The notes: a model not told the origin generated them from the letters alone. A stretch of 64,000 bases of DNA from Anaerolineae bacterium (GCA_023382535.1 JAHDWA010000045.1:21719-85718), one strand, 5' to 3'; positions 25,536 through 33,272 are shown, counted from the first letter of the stretch. Numbers and translations are program-made.

Positions 25536-25594
25536 AAGGTAGCAGGGTAACAAAGTAGCATTTTTCTTGTGCTACCCTGCGACTTGCTACCTTG
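25536..25594. repeat. GTAGCA-type inverted repeat between cysH and the siroheme gene
   Basis: AAGGTAGCAGGGTAACAAAG and then GTAGCA on the left are mirrored by TGCTACCCTGCGACTTGCTA on the right, around TTTTTCTTG. It resembles the other reiterated inverted repeats of the window. Confidence 0.6.
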
Positions 25595-25601
25595 TAACCT
25601 G

Positions 25602-26360
25602 TCAGACGCTGTAGTGGATGCCGCACTCAATTTTGTCACGGCCCTGCCAACGACCGGCACGCTCATCGGCGGGGTCGCTAGTGGGGCGAGTACAGTGGGT
25701 ACAGCCAATACTCCCATAGCCCAAATCGTGGAGGTAGTTGTAGGGCACGTCATTTTCCAGCAGGTAGCTCCAGACCTGGCCTCGCGTCCAGTTGGCCAAA
25801 GGATTAATTTTGACCAGATTGTGCTTGGCGTCCCAGGCCAGCAGGGGTAAATCGGTGCGGGTGGAGGCTTGATCGCGGCGCAGCCCGGTCAGCCAGGCCT
25901 CATAGCCCTGCAACACCTCGGCCAGAGGAATGACTTTGCGCAAATGGCAGCACAAATCGGGGTTTACCTGCCAGAGCTGGGGCTGGTAGAGCTGCGCCTG
26001 AACCGCCGGGGTGAGCGTAGACTTACGAATTTCCAACTGGATCGGGTAACGCCGCTGAACGCGTTCACGGAGGGCATACGTTTCTTCGAACAGAAAGTCC
26101 GTATCAATTGTGATGACTTTGACCCCAGGGTTTAGCTTGGCCAGATGATCCAGAACGACCATCCCGGTTGGTCCAAAGCTGGTGACAAGGGCTACTTTGG
26201 AACCAAAGGTGGCCAGGCTCCAGACCAGCAATTCGTTGAGCGGGCGCTCGGCGAAATAGTGATTAATTTCGCTAAAATCGGTTTCGGCACTAAAGGGGGA
26301 CGCAGACAAGAAGGTCATGTTTCCCTGGGTCAGGTGAGTTTCTGAATCGGGACCTAGCAT
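25602..26360 (-). CDS. cysH: Adenylylsulfate (APS) reductase
   Basis: A protein of about 252 residues. The ATP-pyrophosphatase-like fold shows VTSFGPTGMVVLDHL and the reductase motif KIECGIH near the C-terminus with the catalytic Cys. Paired cysteines CCHLRK and GCTHC give the CC...CxxC signature of the [4Fe-4S] form that uses APS rather than PAPS. It reduces APS to sulfite for cysteine synthesis. ATG 26360 is preceded by GGAGG; TTG 26378 and ATG 26318 are alternatives. It is the first gene after the cysteine-rich leader and terminator at 26412-26600 and is followed by the siroheme gene. Confidence 0.93.
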   Translation of the reverse strand: MLGPDSETHLTQGNMTFLSASPFSAETDFSEINHYFAERPLNELLVWSLATFGSKVALVTSFGPTGMVVLDHLAKLNPGVKVITIDTDFLFEETYALRERVQRRYPIQLEIRKSTLTPAVQAQLYQPQLWQVNPDLCCHLRKVIPLAEVLQGYEAWLTGLRRDQASTRTDLPLLAWDAKHNLVKINPLANWTRGQVWSYLLENDVPYNYLHDLGYGSIGCTHCTRPTSDPADERAGRWQGRDKIECGIHYSV

Positions 26361-26411
26361 GAGCAGCTTTACCTCCAAGTTTTAAGAAACGTATATCCCA
26401 AAAACCGGACA

Positions 26412-26442
26412 ATAAAAAAGCCCACCGATGACTCGATGGGCT
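26412..26442 (-). terminator. Rho-independent terminator between Cys leader and cysH
   Basis: On the minus strand AGCCCATCGA and TCGGTGGGCT form a stem with one mismatch around GTCA, followed by six T. It begins 36 bases after the leader stop codon and lies about 50 bases ahead of cysH. Confidence 0.8.
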
Positions 26443-26477
26443 AAGGTATGGCACAAATTTGCTAAGGTAAGAAATGG

Positions 26478-26600
26478 TTAAACCATGTGCTCCGTCGAGT
26501 GACTTGATCCCGCTAAACAACAAAAACAGGCCTGACAACAGGCGTTGCCGGCGGCTGGACAAGCAGCAAATTGGACAGAAAGCGGGTTAGCGATTACCAT
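26478..26600 (-). CDS. Cysteine-rich 40-residue leader peptide
   Basis: ATG 26600 opens a 40-codon frame ending at TAA 26478. It has Cys at residues 14, 21, 22, 25, 27 and 28, including CCQACFCC, far above any chance expectation for a short frame just ahead of a cysteine-biosynthesis gene. AAGG lies eight bases before the ATG and the promoter puts the transcript start about 12 bases upstream. Downstream codons 34-36 hold ACTCGA (26495-26500), complementary to TCGAGT in the 5' arm of the terminator. A ribosome stalled at Cys27-28 would leave this segment free; one that reaches the stop would cover it. That is the logic of cysteine-sensing attenuation (inference). Confidence 0.75.
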   Translation of the reverse strand: MVIANPLSVQFAACPAAGNACCQACFCCLAGSSHSTEHMV

Positions 26601-26618
26601 ATCAAACCTTGCTGGCAA

Positions 26619-26646
26619 ATTATAAGAAAGATTCTACATCTGGCAA
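26619..26646 (-). promoter_or_regulatory. Promoter of the Cys leader-cysH operon
   Basis: On the minus strand TTGCCA (26641-26646), a 16-base spacer and TATAAT (26619-26624). Two direct copies of CTGGCAAATTA on the plus strand (26612-26622 and 26640-26650) overlap the -10 and -35 boxes, a possible regulator site. Confidence 0.7.
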
Positions 26647-26671
26647 ATTAAAAGGAGGGGGATACTCCATC

Positions 26672-27466
26672 ATGGATCTAGAACTCAAGGGAAAAGTTGC
26701 CGTTATTACCGGCGGCAATGTGGGGATTGGCCTGGCCATTGCCCAGGGACTGGCTCAAGAAAAAGTCAATGTGGTCCTGTGCGCTCGGAGTGAGGCCACC
26801 ACCGTCGAGCAGGCGCAGCAGATCGAGCAAGCCTACGGCGTCAGAGCGATTGGCCTGCGCTGCGATGTCACCCGCCCCGCCGAAATAGAGGCGGTGGCCA
26901 ACACCGTCGAGCAGACCTTCGGCGGGGCCGATATCCTCATCAACAATGCCGGCGAAGGAACTAATGAAACAATCATGACCGCCCCCGACGACAAGTGGCA
27001 GTATTATTGGGACCTGCACGTGATGGCGACCATCCGCTTCTCCCGAGCCTTGGTCCCGGCCATGCGCCGCCGTGGGGGTGGAGTCATTCTTAACAATGCC
27101 TCTATCTGCGCCAAGCAGCCGCTGGGCCATGAGCCGATCTACAACGTGACCAAGTCAGCATTAATGATGCTCTCCAAGTGCCTGGCCGATGAATTGATCC
27201 CGGACAATATCCGGGTCAACTGTATCAACCCCGGCTTGATTATGACGGCGGGCTGGACCGAAGCCGCCAAAAATATCACGGCGGAGACCGGCGCGGATTG
27301 GCAAGCCTACCTGGAGCAGGTCGCCAGGGAGAAAGCTCCGATTGGCCGCTTTGCCACGCCCGCAGAACTGGCCGATTTCTTTGTTTTTCTCTGCTCCCCA
27401 CGGGCGAGTTATTGTGTCGGTTCAACCTACTACGTGGACGGCGGCTGGCTAAACGTGGTAGCCTGA
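26672..27466 (+). CDS. Short-chain dehydrogenase/reductase
   Basis: A 264-residue classical SDR. Cofactor motif TGGNVGIG near residue 13, NNAG at the fourth strand, catalytic Ser in NNASIC and YNVTK as the YxxxK pair; the C-terminus PRASYCVGSTYYVDGG is also typical. Acidic or basic choice for NADP is suggested by CARSE after strand 2. The substrate is unknown. ATG 26672 has GGAGGGGG about eleven bases ahead; the frame opens earlier at 26609 without a better site. The gene diverges from the cysH leader, and its ribosome-binding region overlaps that promoter. Confidence 0.9.
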   Translation: MDLELKGKVAVITGGNVGIGLAIAQGLAQEKVNVVLCARSEATTVEQAQQIEQAYGVRAIGLRCDVTRPAEIEAVANTVEQTFGGADILINNAGEGTNETIMTAPDDKWQYYWDLHVMATIRFSRALVPAMRRRGGGVILNNASICAKQPLGHEPIYNVTKSALMMLSKCLADELIPDNIRVNCINPGLIMTAGWTEAAKNITAETGADWQAYLEQVAREKAPIGRFATPAELADFFVFLCSPRASYCVGSTYYVDGGWLNVVA

Positions 27467-27490
27467 CCTGTTCCCCCTCTCGTCCAGCCT

Positions 27491-27575
27491 GTTCCCAAAC
27501 TGCTCCCTCTTCGCCAAGCCGGCGCAGTGGCCGGGAGAGGCCAAGACCTCGGCGGGTAGGATAGGGTTTGGGAAC
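27491..27575. repeat. GTTCCCAAAC inverted repeat between convergent genes
   Basis: GTTCCCAAAC (27491-27500) and GTTTGGGAAC (27566-27575) are exact inverses, with further GC-rich pairing between them. It lies between the SDR and the degenerate receiver gene and could also end transcription from either side. Confidence 0.65.
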
Positions 27576-27597
27576 GAGCTGAATCCCAGGTCAAAGC

Positions 27598-28002
27598 TTA
27601 ATGGTGGGGAAACTCTCCGCGCCCTTCATCCTTCTGAGTATCCTCTGATTTCGACAGGAAAAGATCCTCTTTAATCGCCCGGACTAAATCTTCGATGTCT
27701 CCAATGTGCTTGCGCGCTGATTGATAGACAACAATGTTATTATCCTGTAAACTCAAACCAATGATCCTCATTCCCGGCACTGCTTTCACCAGGTGAATTT
27801 CCTCCTGGACCAGAGCCGGATTCATCCCGCTGTTACCCCAGATGATTACATCAGGCTGCAAGGTTTTAACCTCCTTAACGGCTCGATTGACCTCTGTCTC
27901 CTCGCCGATGATCTCTACGCCAGGGTCCTTACTCAAAAGGCTCTTCAACGCTCCACTAAACATTACACTATCCGACACAACAAAAACTCGCACTGCGTCC
28001 AT
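27598..28002 (-). CDS. Degenerate receiver-domain protein
   Basis: A 134-residue protein with the CheY-like fold pattern: VRVFVVSDSVMFSGALKSLL at the start, PDVIIWGNSGMNP at strand 3 and MRIIGLSLQDNN at strand 4, then a charged tail (SEDTQKDEGRGE). The acidic pair is reduced to SD and the phosphoacceptor position reads Gly-Asn instead of Asp; the usual Lys of KPF is also not evident. It is therefore likely a phosphorylation-independent pseudo-receiver. ATG 28002 is used; GTG 28005 is adjacent. A TATAAT lies at 28099-28104 on this strand, about 100 bases upstream. Confidence 0.65.
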   Translation of the reverse strand: MDAVRVFVVSDSVMFSGALKSLLSKDPGVEIIGEETEVNRAVKEVKTLQPDVIIWGNSGMNPALVQEEIHLVKAVPGMRIIGLSLQDNNIVVYQSARKHIGDIEDLVRAIKEDLFLSKSEDTQKDEGRGEFPHH

Positions 28003-28282
28003 CACTATACCCTGTTAACCTCTCTGGCCTTAAGTCATTCTCTAACTTTCTTGACACACCCCGTAAAGGTTTCTTGATATTATTGGACTTTAAGGTTCAT
28101 TATACCCTATCGCTTTTTACATAACCATCCCTCACTCAGGTGATTTTTCAGTGGATAAAGAGCTATGTTCTCCTCGTTTTTAGGATCATCCAACTGGTAA
28201 CACAGGTTATTAGCAGGTGTGATGTCGCCACAATTTATTAACGGACAACCGTCGTTTCCGGGTTTGGATAACCCAACGGCCG
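28003..28282. other. 280-base gap with little recognisable content
   Basis: Apart from a minus-strand TATAAT at 28099-28104 and a weak stem (GGGTT/AACCC within AACGG/CCGTT, about 28240-28282) that might end the FIST transcript, I see no gene or RNA element here. Confidence 0.35.
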
Positions 28283-29485
28283 TTACTCTATACTCCTTTC
28301 TTCTTTACCTGGCCGGAAAAGGGCCAGGCTGGCGGTGTGGCCGTGCAGGAAATTCTTACTGCCAATCGGCCCAATTTCACCCGCACAGAAGAAGCCGGCC
28401 AAATTAATTCCGCCGATAACCTTTTGAATAATGCTGATGTCGCCGTTAGGGTGATCGTACAGGCGGGTACCCCGGCCATTGCAGGAGAAGAGGAAGCCGC
28501 CGCAGGGCGGGTCAAACAATAACTGGGGGGCAAGCATCATCTCCAAATCCTCTTCGGCGGTGGTTGCGTCGCGCAGGTGGAATTGAACCGTTTCCCCTTC
28601 ACTAATGTAGTCGCCGACCACCATAACTCCGCTGTCCTGGTCCAGGCCCATCACCCCGCGAATCAAAAAGTCGCCCCGGCCTAAGGCCTCTCGTTCAGGG
28701 CTGACAGCCCGGCCAATGAAAAGCCCGTTTTGGAGCAGTGTCCGGTCGCCGGGAGTCAGGTTAACTACCAGATCTTGAATCCGGGCCAGCGGCGGCTGCC
28801 CTTCCAGGCTAAAGATGACATTCTCACGGGCGCTGGTCACGGTAAAAGCCCGGCCAACCGGCCGGCAGCCCTGTGAAACAATGAGGTCAACCTCAAAAGC
28901 GCCGGCAAATGCCACGCCGATAGCGCCGTTGTTTAGCACACGGTCATTAAAAATGAGCGCGTTCCCCCCCGCCCGCTGCGAACCGCTGGCCATGCCGCCG
29001 ATAATGGGCAAATTAGGGTAGTAAACATTAAACGCTTCCAGAATAGCATCCATCGGCGTGGTGAACGGATCGGCCAGCAGCATAAAAAGTTTGGTCTCCG
29101 GCGGGGCGCTAACCATCTGGCGCAGCAGCGACTCCTCGCTCAACGTCCGGCGCCAATCCATAGATTGAAGGGGGAAGGGCGAGATTTCCACGCCCGGCAG
29201 GTGGGCCGCCGTCAGGGTAATCGCCGGTTCCCGTTCGATTTCCTGATCCAGCCCAATAACACCCTCGGCGGTGCAGCCGATGAGAACCCGCGGGTTTAAC
29301 TCCACCCGCAGCCGGCCGGCCAGCTCTGCCGCCGCCAGCCGGAAGTGGGGCGAGAGAAAGACCAGGGCAAAATCAAGCGGACAGCCCGCCGTTTGGGCCT
29401 TGATCTGGTCGGTTAACTGCTGGCCGGCCTGCTCAACATCGCGCTCGGTGGTCATGGCCGAAGCAAAAAGCATTTGATTTTCCAT
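28283..29485 (-). CDS. FIST-domain protein
   Basis: A 400-residue protein with FIST_N (about residues 30-225, LIGCTAEGVIG, PIIGGMASGS) and FIST_C (about 225-375, ending GGINLAGFFCAGEIGPIG in two pieces, with HGHTASLALF at the end). FIST domains are proposed sensory modules, often in signal-transduction proteins, and are thought to bind small ligands such as amino acids. Here no output domain is attached. It starts eight bases after the stop of the ferredoxin/CrtI-like oxidoreductase, so the two are one operon and probably act together. Confidence 0.9.
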   Translation of the reverse strand: MENQMLFASAMTTERDVEQAGQQLTDQIKAQTAGCPLDFALVFLSPHFRLAAAELAGRLRVELNPRVLIGCTAEGVIGLDQEIEREPAITLTAAHLPGVEISPFPLQSMDWRRTLSEESLLRQMVSAPPETKLFMLLADPFTTPMDAILEAFNVYYPNLPIIGGMASGSQRAGGNALIFNDRVLNNGAIGVAFAGAFEVDLIVSQGCRPVGRAFTVTSARENVIFSLEGQPPLARIQDLVVNLTPGDRTLLQNGLFIGRAVSPEREALGRGDFLIRGVMGLDQDSGVMVVGDYISEGETVQFHLRDATTAEEDLEMMLAPQLLFDPPCGGFLFSCNGRGTRLYDHPNGDISIIQKVIGGINLAGFFCAGEIGPIGSKNFLHGHTASLALFRPGKEERSIE

Positions 29486-29492
29486 GATGACC

Positions 29493-31040
29493 TCATCCCT
29501 CTAAATAATCCAACAGCCGCCGCACGCCGAGGGGAATCAAATCCCCGGCGACGCCGGAACCTCGTAAGTCCATCCCGACCAGGAAGCAGTTTTGCACCGG
29601 CGTGACCGGGTCGAGGCGGTTGTCGCCAATCTGGCCAAAAGTCTGGCCGGACTCGGTACCGGGCCAGGCCCCGGTGAAAAACATGGGCACGCTCCACTCG
29701 ACCACGTCATCAAAACCAGGGAATAGGTCGCGCAGGTCGGCCAGGGCGAGTTCGAGTTCGGCGGTACGGTCCGCGCTGTAGGTCGGAAAAAAGGCGTCGA
29801 ACAGGTGCAGCCCGTTTTTGGAAAGGTTGGGGTCCAGCAGCGTCGGCGAGAAGATTCCGACCACCCGGCGGCAGCAGGGGGTCATGGTGATGGGGGCGTC
29901 GGTAAAGAGTGGTTCGCGGGTCGCTCCAAACAGGGCGGCGCACTCGACCGCTTTGAGAGTGGTGAGCCGGGCCAGGTAGTCGGGCGGCAGGTTGTCTGTA
30001 CCAACCAATTGAATAAAGCGGCTGGGGCCGCCATTGTGGATGACGATTTGGCTGTGGACCTCTCGTCCATCCGCCAATCTAATGCCTCGCGCTGACCCTC
30101 CCCCGCCCCCTCCCTGAGAGGGAGGGGAGATTAAGATTTGAGCCACGGGCGAACGGACAAAGAGTTCACCCCCGGCCTGGCGCAAGGTTTTAGTGAGTGC
30201 TCTAATGATCGCCCGGACGCCGCCGACGGGCATGGCGAAATCCTGGCCGGCTTCGCGGCCAGCCAATGTGATTTCAATGTACTCGCTGGCGGGCATGGCT
30301 TTGCTGCTGAGGCCGGAAGCCGTGGCGGCAATGGCTTCCACGGTGGCAAGCAGGTCGGGGTCACTGCTGAAGTGGGCGATGTAATCGGCGGCGGAGATTT
30401 GGTCGAGAGGGGGGAAGGTTGGTAATTCGCCATTTGCCATTTGCTGATCTGTTGATTCGCTGACTTGGGCGCGGCCTTTGAGCACGGCTCTCAGCCAGGC
30501 TCTTCGCGCAGCGGGGGTGAGCAAATCAAACAGGCCGGTATAGTGGCGGCCATCGGGGAAACGGAGGGTGTATTGTTCGGCCAGGCCTACGTCGGCGATA
30601 GAGGTATAGGCTAACTCTATGCCCAGGCCGGCCAGGAAGCGGCCAATGTGGCTCTTGGGACCGAGATTGGTCCAGGCCCCGGTTGTTACGGCAGCGCCTT
30701 TGTAATCAAGCTCGGTGTAACGCCCGCCGGGAAAACCCAGCTTTTCGAAGACCGCCACCGAACGTCCCGCCTGAGCCAGCGCTGCGCCGGCCATCAGGCC
30801 ACCGATGCCGCTGCCGATAATCACCGCATCATAAGAGTTTTTAAGACGGGGCCGGTAGGCTTTCAGGGGAAATGCCGGTTCGGGTACAAAGCAGTCGCTG
30901 GGGCAGGCGTAGACACACAGATTGCAGTCAGTACACTTATCCGGGATAACCTCCGCCCAGCCGTTGCTTTTAAGCGCATCGTAAGGGCAAACCAGCACGC
31001 AGTAGCCGCAGCCGGTGCAGCGCTCTTTGAGGAGTTGCAT
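29493..31040 (-). CDS. Ferredoxin-domain CrtI-like FAD oxidoreductase
   Basis: A 515-residue protein. The first 55 residues carry two [4Fe-4S] motifs (CTGCGYCVLVCP, CTDCNLCVYACP). A GxGxxG FAD-binding site (VIIGSGIGGLMAGAAL) opens a phytoene-desaturase-like (CrtI/NAD(P)-binding Rossmann) body, ending VGMDLRGSGVAGDLIPLG. It would pass electrons between a ferredoxin centre and FAD; the substrate is unknown. Two low-complexity segments look translated from dispersed repeats: STDQQMANGELPTF (near 30410-30470) and ISPPSQGGGGGG (near 30092-30132). It precedes the FIST gene by eight bases. Confidence 0.88.
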   Translation of the reverse strand: MQLLKERCTGCGYCVLVCPYDALKSNGWAEVIPDKCTDCNLCVYACPSDCFVPEPAFPLKAYRPRLKNSYDAVIIGSGIGGLMAGAALAQAGRSVAVFEKLGFPGGRYTELDYKGAAVTTGAWTNLGPKSHIGRFLAGLGIELAYTSIADVGLAEQYTLRFPDGRHYTGLFDLLTPAARRAWLRAVLKGRAQVSESTDQQMANGELPTFPPLDQISAADYIAHFSSDPDLLATVEAIAATASGLSSKAMPASEYIEITLAGREAGQDFAMPVGGVRAIIRALTKTLRQAGGELFVRSPVAQILISPPSQGGGGGGSARGIRLADGREVHSQIVIHNGGPSRFIQLVGTDNLPPDYLARLTTLKAVECAALFGATREPLFTDAPITMTPCCRRVVGIFSPTLLDPNLSKNGLHLFDAFFPTYSADRTAELELALADLRDLFPGFDDVVEWSVPMFFTGAWPGTESGQTFGQIGDNRLDPVTPVQNCFLVGMDLRGSGVAGDLIPLGVRRLLDYLEG

Positions 31041-31070
31041 TCAACTCTCCAGTTATGTCAAAATATCGCG

Positions 31071-31128
31071 ATACGTGTTACGTGTTACGTGGTGCGTTAT
31101 ACTAACGGAACACGCACCACGGACTACG
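31071..31128. repeat. TACGTGTTACGTG-type inverted repeat
   Basis: CGTGGTGCGT (31088-31097) and ACGCACCACG (31112-31121) are exact inverses; the left side is extended by reiterated TTACGTG units. It lies between nfo and the oxidoreductase gene. Confidence 0.65.
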
Positions 31129-31969
31129 TTTTTATCAAGCTTCTCAACTTCTCCAAATTCCTAATATTATCCCCTGGATCATCATCCACCGGCGTTTCCA
31201 GCAGAAAAGGGACGTCTTTGAGGCGCGGGTCGTTGAGAAAGTAGCCAAACGGTTCCAGGCCAATGCACCCTTCGCCGATGTGAGCATGGCGGTCTACGTG
31301 GCTGCCCAAGTCTTTTTCGGAATCGTTCAAGTGACAAACCTTGAGCCGTTCCAGGCCAATCACTCGATCAAATTCGGCCATCATCGCCTCATAGCTTTCG
31401 GGGGTGCGAAATTCATAGCCGGCGGCCAGGGCATGGCAGGTATCGAAGCAGACGGCCAGCCGCTCGGGCTGCTGGCAGAGACGCAGCATCTCGGCAATCT
31501 CAAAAAAGGTCACGCCCAGGTGCGAGCCTTGTCCAGCGCTAATTTCCAAGGCCGTCTTGACCCGGTAGCCGGGCAGGCGCTGGTGGGCACGATCCAGTCC
31601 TGCCGCCACTCGGGCCAGGCCGGCCTCGACGCCGCTGCCCATATGCCCGCCGGGGTGCAGCACCAAATACGGGATCTTGAGCTGCTCGCAGCGTTCCAGC
31701 TCAATGACCAGGGCGTCCATGGACTTATGCCAGATGGCGTCATCGGGGCTGGCCAGGTTCAGTAGATAGCTGGCATGGCAGACAACAGGCAGGCCGCACG
31801 CTTGTTGCTGCTGGCAAAAGCGATCAATAACCTCCAGTTCCAACTCTTTGGCCTGCCACTGGCGGTTAGACTTGGTAAAAATTTGAAGGGCAGTACAATC
31901 AAGCTGCTTGGCCCGGTCAAAAGCGGTATCAACCCCGCCGGAAACCGAGAGATGAGCGCCGAGTAACAT
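31124..31969 (-). CDS. nfo: Endonuclease IV (AP endonuclease)
   Basis: A 281-residue TIM-barrel enzyme that cuts DNA 5' to abasic sites. It begins LLGAHLSVSGGV and carries FTKSNRQW, YLVLHPGGHMGSGVEAGL in pieces, TALEISAGQG, VCFDTCHALAAGYE, CHLNDSEKDLGSHVDRHAHIGEG and FLLETP, covering the zinc ligands of the family. ATG 31969 is preceded by AGGAG; the frame opens earlier at 32017. It follows mutY on the same strand after about 110 bases, so the two base-excision repair genes may be expressed together. Confidence 0.94.
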   Translation of the reverse strand: MLLGAHLSVSGGVDTAFDRAKQLDCTALQIFTKSNRQWQAKELELEVIDRFCQQQQACGLPVVCHASYLLNLASPDDAIWHKSMDALVIELERCEQLKIPYLVLHPGGHMGSGVEAGLARVAAGLDRAHQRLPGYRVKTALEISAGQGSHLGVTFFEIAEMLRLCQQPERLAVCFDTCHALAAGYEFRTPESYEAMMAEFDRVIGLERLKVCHLNDSEKDLGSHVDRHAHIGEGCIGLEPFGYFLNDPRLKDVPFLLETPVDDDPGDNIRNLEKLRSLIKT

Positions 31970-32081
31970 TAAAAGCTTCTCCTGATGGTGAGGGTTGAGC
32001 AGAATTATACCACACATCCCCCAGATAATAAGCCGGGATTTGGAGATTCTTATTATTTTTCTACCCCAAATCCGGGCAAAG

Positions 32082-33179
32082 TCATGCGGTGTTTTTGCCT
32101 CGCACAGCCGTTATAATTTTCTGATCGGTGCGAGGAAAAGGGAAAGCATCCAGTTCCTCCAAAGTGACCCAGCGCCAGTCGGCTACGCCGAGGGCCTGAG
32201 GTTGGCCGGCGATAACACGGCAGGCGAAGGCATACAGGGTGATTTTAAAGTGAGTGTAGCCATGCTTAACGGTGACAATCGGCTCGCCCACGGCGATTTC
32301 CAGGCCCAACTCCTCCTCAATCTCGCGGCGCAAACCTTCAGCCAGGGTTTCGCCGTTCTCAACTTTGCCGCCGGGAAATTCCCATAAGCCGCCCAGCATC
32401 CCCTCCGGGGGACGTTGAGCAATCAAGATTTTGTCCTGCTCCCGGATAACCGCCGCCGTCACATCATAATGGGGCAGTACTTTTTTAACGGTTTTAACCG
32501 GCAGCTCGCGTTCAAGTCCCTGCAAGCGGGCCTGGCAGAGATCGTTAAGCGGGCAGAGCAGGCATCTGGGCGTTTGCGGAATGCAGACGGTAGCGCCCAG
32601 CTCCATCAACGCCTGAGTCCAATCGCCGGGAGAGCCGGGATCAACCAAAGCGGCAGCAATTTCCCTAAGTTGCCTGGCGGCAGGACCGCGGCCCCACTCT
32701 TCCCGAATGGCAAAAAGGCGAGCCAGGACCCGCTTGACATTACCGTCTACCGCCGGAATCACTTCGCCAAAGGCAATTGAGGCAACGGCTCCGGCCGTAT
32801 AGTCGCCAAAGCCGGGCAGTGTCCGCAGTTCGGCATAGGTGGCTGGGAAGCGTCCGCCGTACCGCTCGACAATTTCAATGGCAGCGCGGTGCAGATTGCG
32901 GGCGCGGGCATAGTAGCCCAACCCTTCCCAGGCTTTCAACACATCGTTCGGAGACGCTGCTGCCAGATCAGCCAGGGTGGGAAAGCGTTCCAGAAAACGA
33001 TGATAATAGGGGATGACCGTCGCCACCTGGGTTTGTTGCAGCATCACCTCCGAAATCCAGATCCGATAGGGCGAAGTTTCGTCGCGCCAGGGCAGGTCGC
33101 GCCGGTTATGGTCGTACCAGGCCAGCAGCAGGGAACGGATTGGGCCAATTTTTGAATGAATTGTTTCGGTCAGAGACAT
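32082..33179 (-). CDS. mutY: A/G-specific adenine glycosylase
   Basis: A 365-residue protein removing A opposite 8-oxoguanine. It contains the catalytic Glu in SEVMLQQTQ, the helix-hairpin-helix and catalytic Asp (LPGFGDYTAGAVA, VDGNVKRVLAR), the iron-sulfur motif CIPQTPRCLLCPLNDLC (spacing 6-2-5), and a C-terminal Nudix-like domain with a complete Nudix box (GKVENGETLAEGLRREIEEE). A full box is uncommon in MutY tails and could be active on oxidised nucleotides. A TGC-TATAAT promoter ends ten bases before the ATG, so the mRNA is probably leaderless. Confidence 0.95.
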   Translation of the reverse strand: MSLTETIHSKIGPIRSLLLAWYDHNRRDLPWRDETSPYRIWISEVMLQQTQVATVIPYYHRFLERFPTLADLAAASPNDVLKAWEGLGYYARARNLHRAAIEIVERYGGRFPATYAELRTLPGFGDYTAGAVASIAFGEVIPAVDGNVKRVLARLFAIREEWGRGPAARQLREIAAALVDPGSPGDWTQALMELGATVCIPQTPRCLLCPLNDLCQARLQGLERELPVKTVKKVLPHYDVTAAVIREQDKILIAQRPPEGMLGGLWEFPGGKVENGETLAEGLRREIEEELGLEIAVGEPIVTVKHGYTHFKITLYAFACRVIAGQPQALGVADWRWVTLEELDAFPFPRTDQKIITAVRGKNTA

Positions 33180-33188
33180 CACAGGGCT

Positions 33189-33197
33189 ATTATAGCA
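33189..33197 (-). promoter_or_regulatory. Extended -10 promoter of mutY, giving a near-leaderless mRNA
   Basis: TGC-TATAAT on the minus strand ends nine bases before the start codon at 33179, so transcription should begin within about three bases of the ATG. No Shine-Dalgarno is present, in agreement. Confidence 0.55.
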
Positions 33198-33243
33198 TCT
33201 GTACGGAATTTTAGAGAATGAACCAAGAACGTAAAAATTGAGA

Positions 33244-33272
33244 TTGAAAAACTGTGGATAATGTGTTAAACT
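33244..33272 (+). promoter_or_regulatory. Promoter of the FHA operon
   Basis: TTGAAA (33244-33249), a 17-base spacer and TAAACT (33267-33272) preceded by TGT, divergent from the mutY promoter. Confidence 0.6.

Noticed and set aside
26290..26562. 90-codon minus frame covering the cysH leader region
   Set aside because: It is a different frame through the terminator hairpin; the Cys-rich frame has promoter spacing, Shine-Dalgarno and a stop before the terminator.
26400..26600. SAM riboswitch ahead of cysH
   Set aside because: None of the conserved S-box or SAM-II core sequences is visible; the Cys codon cluster explains the leader better.
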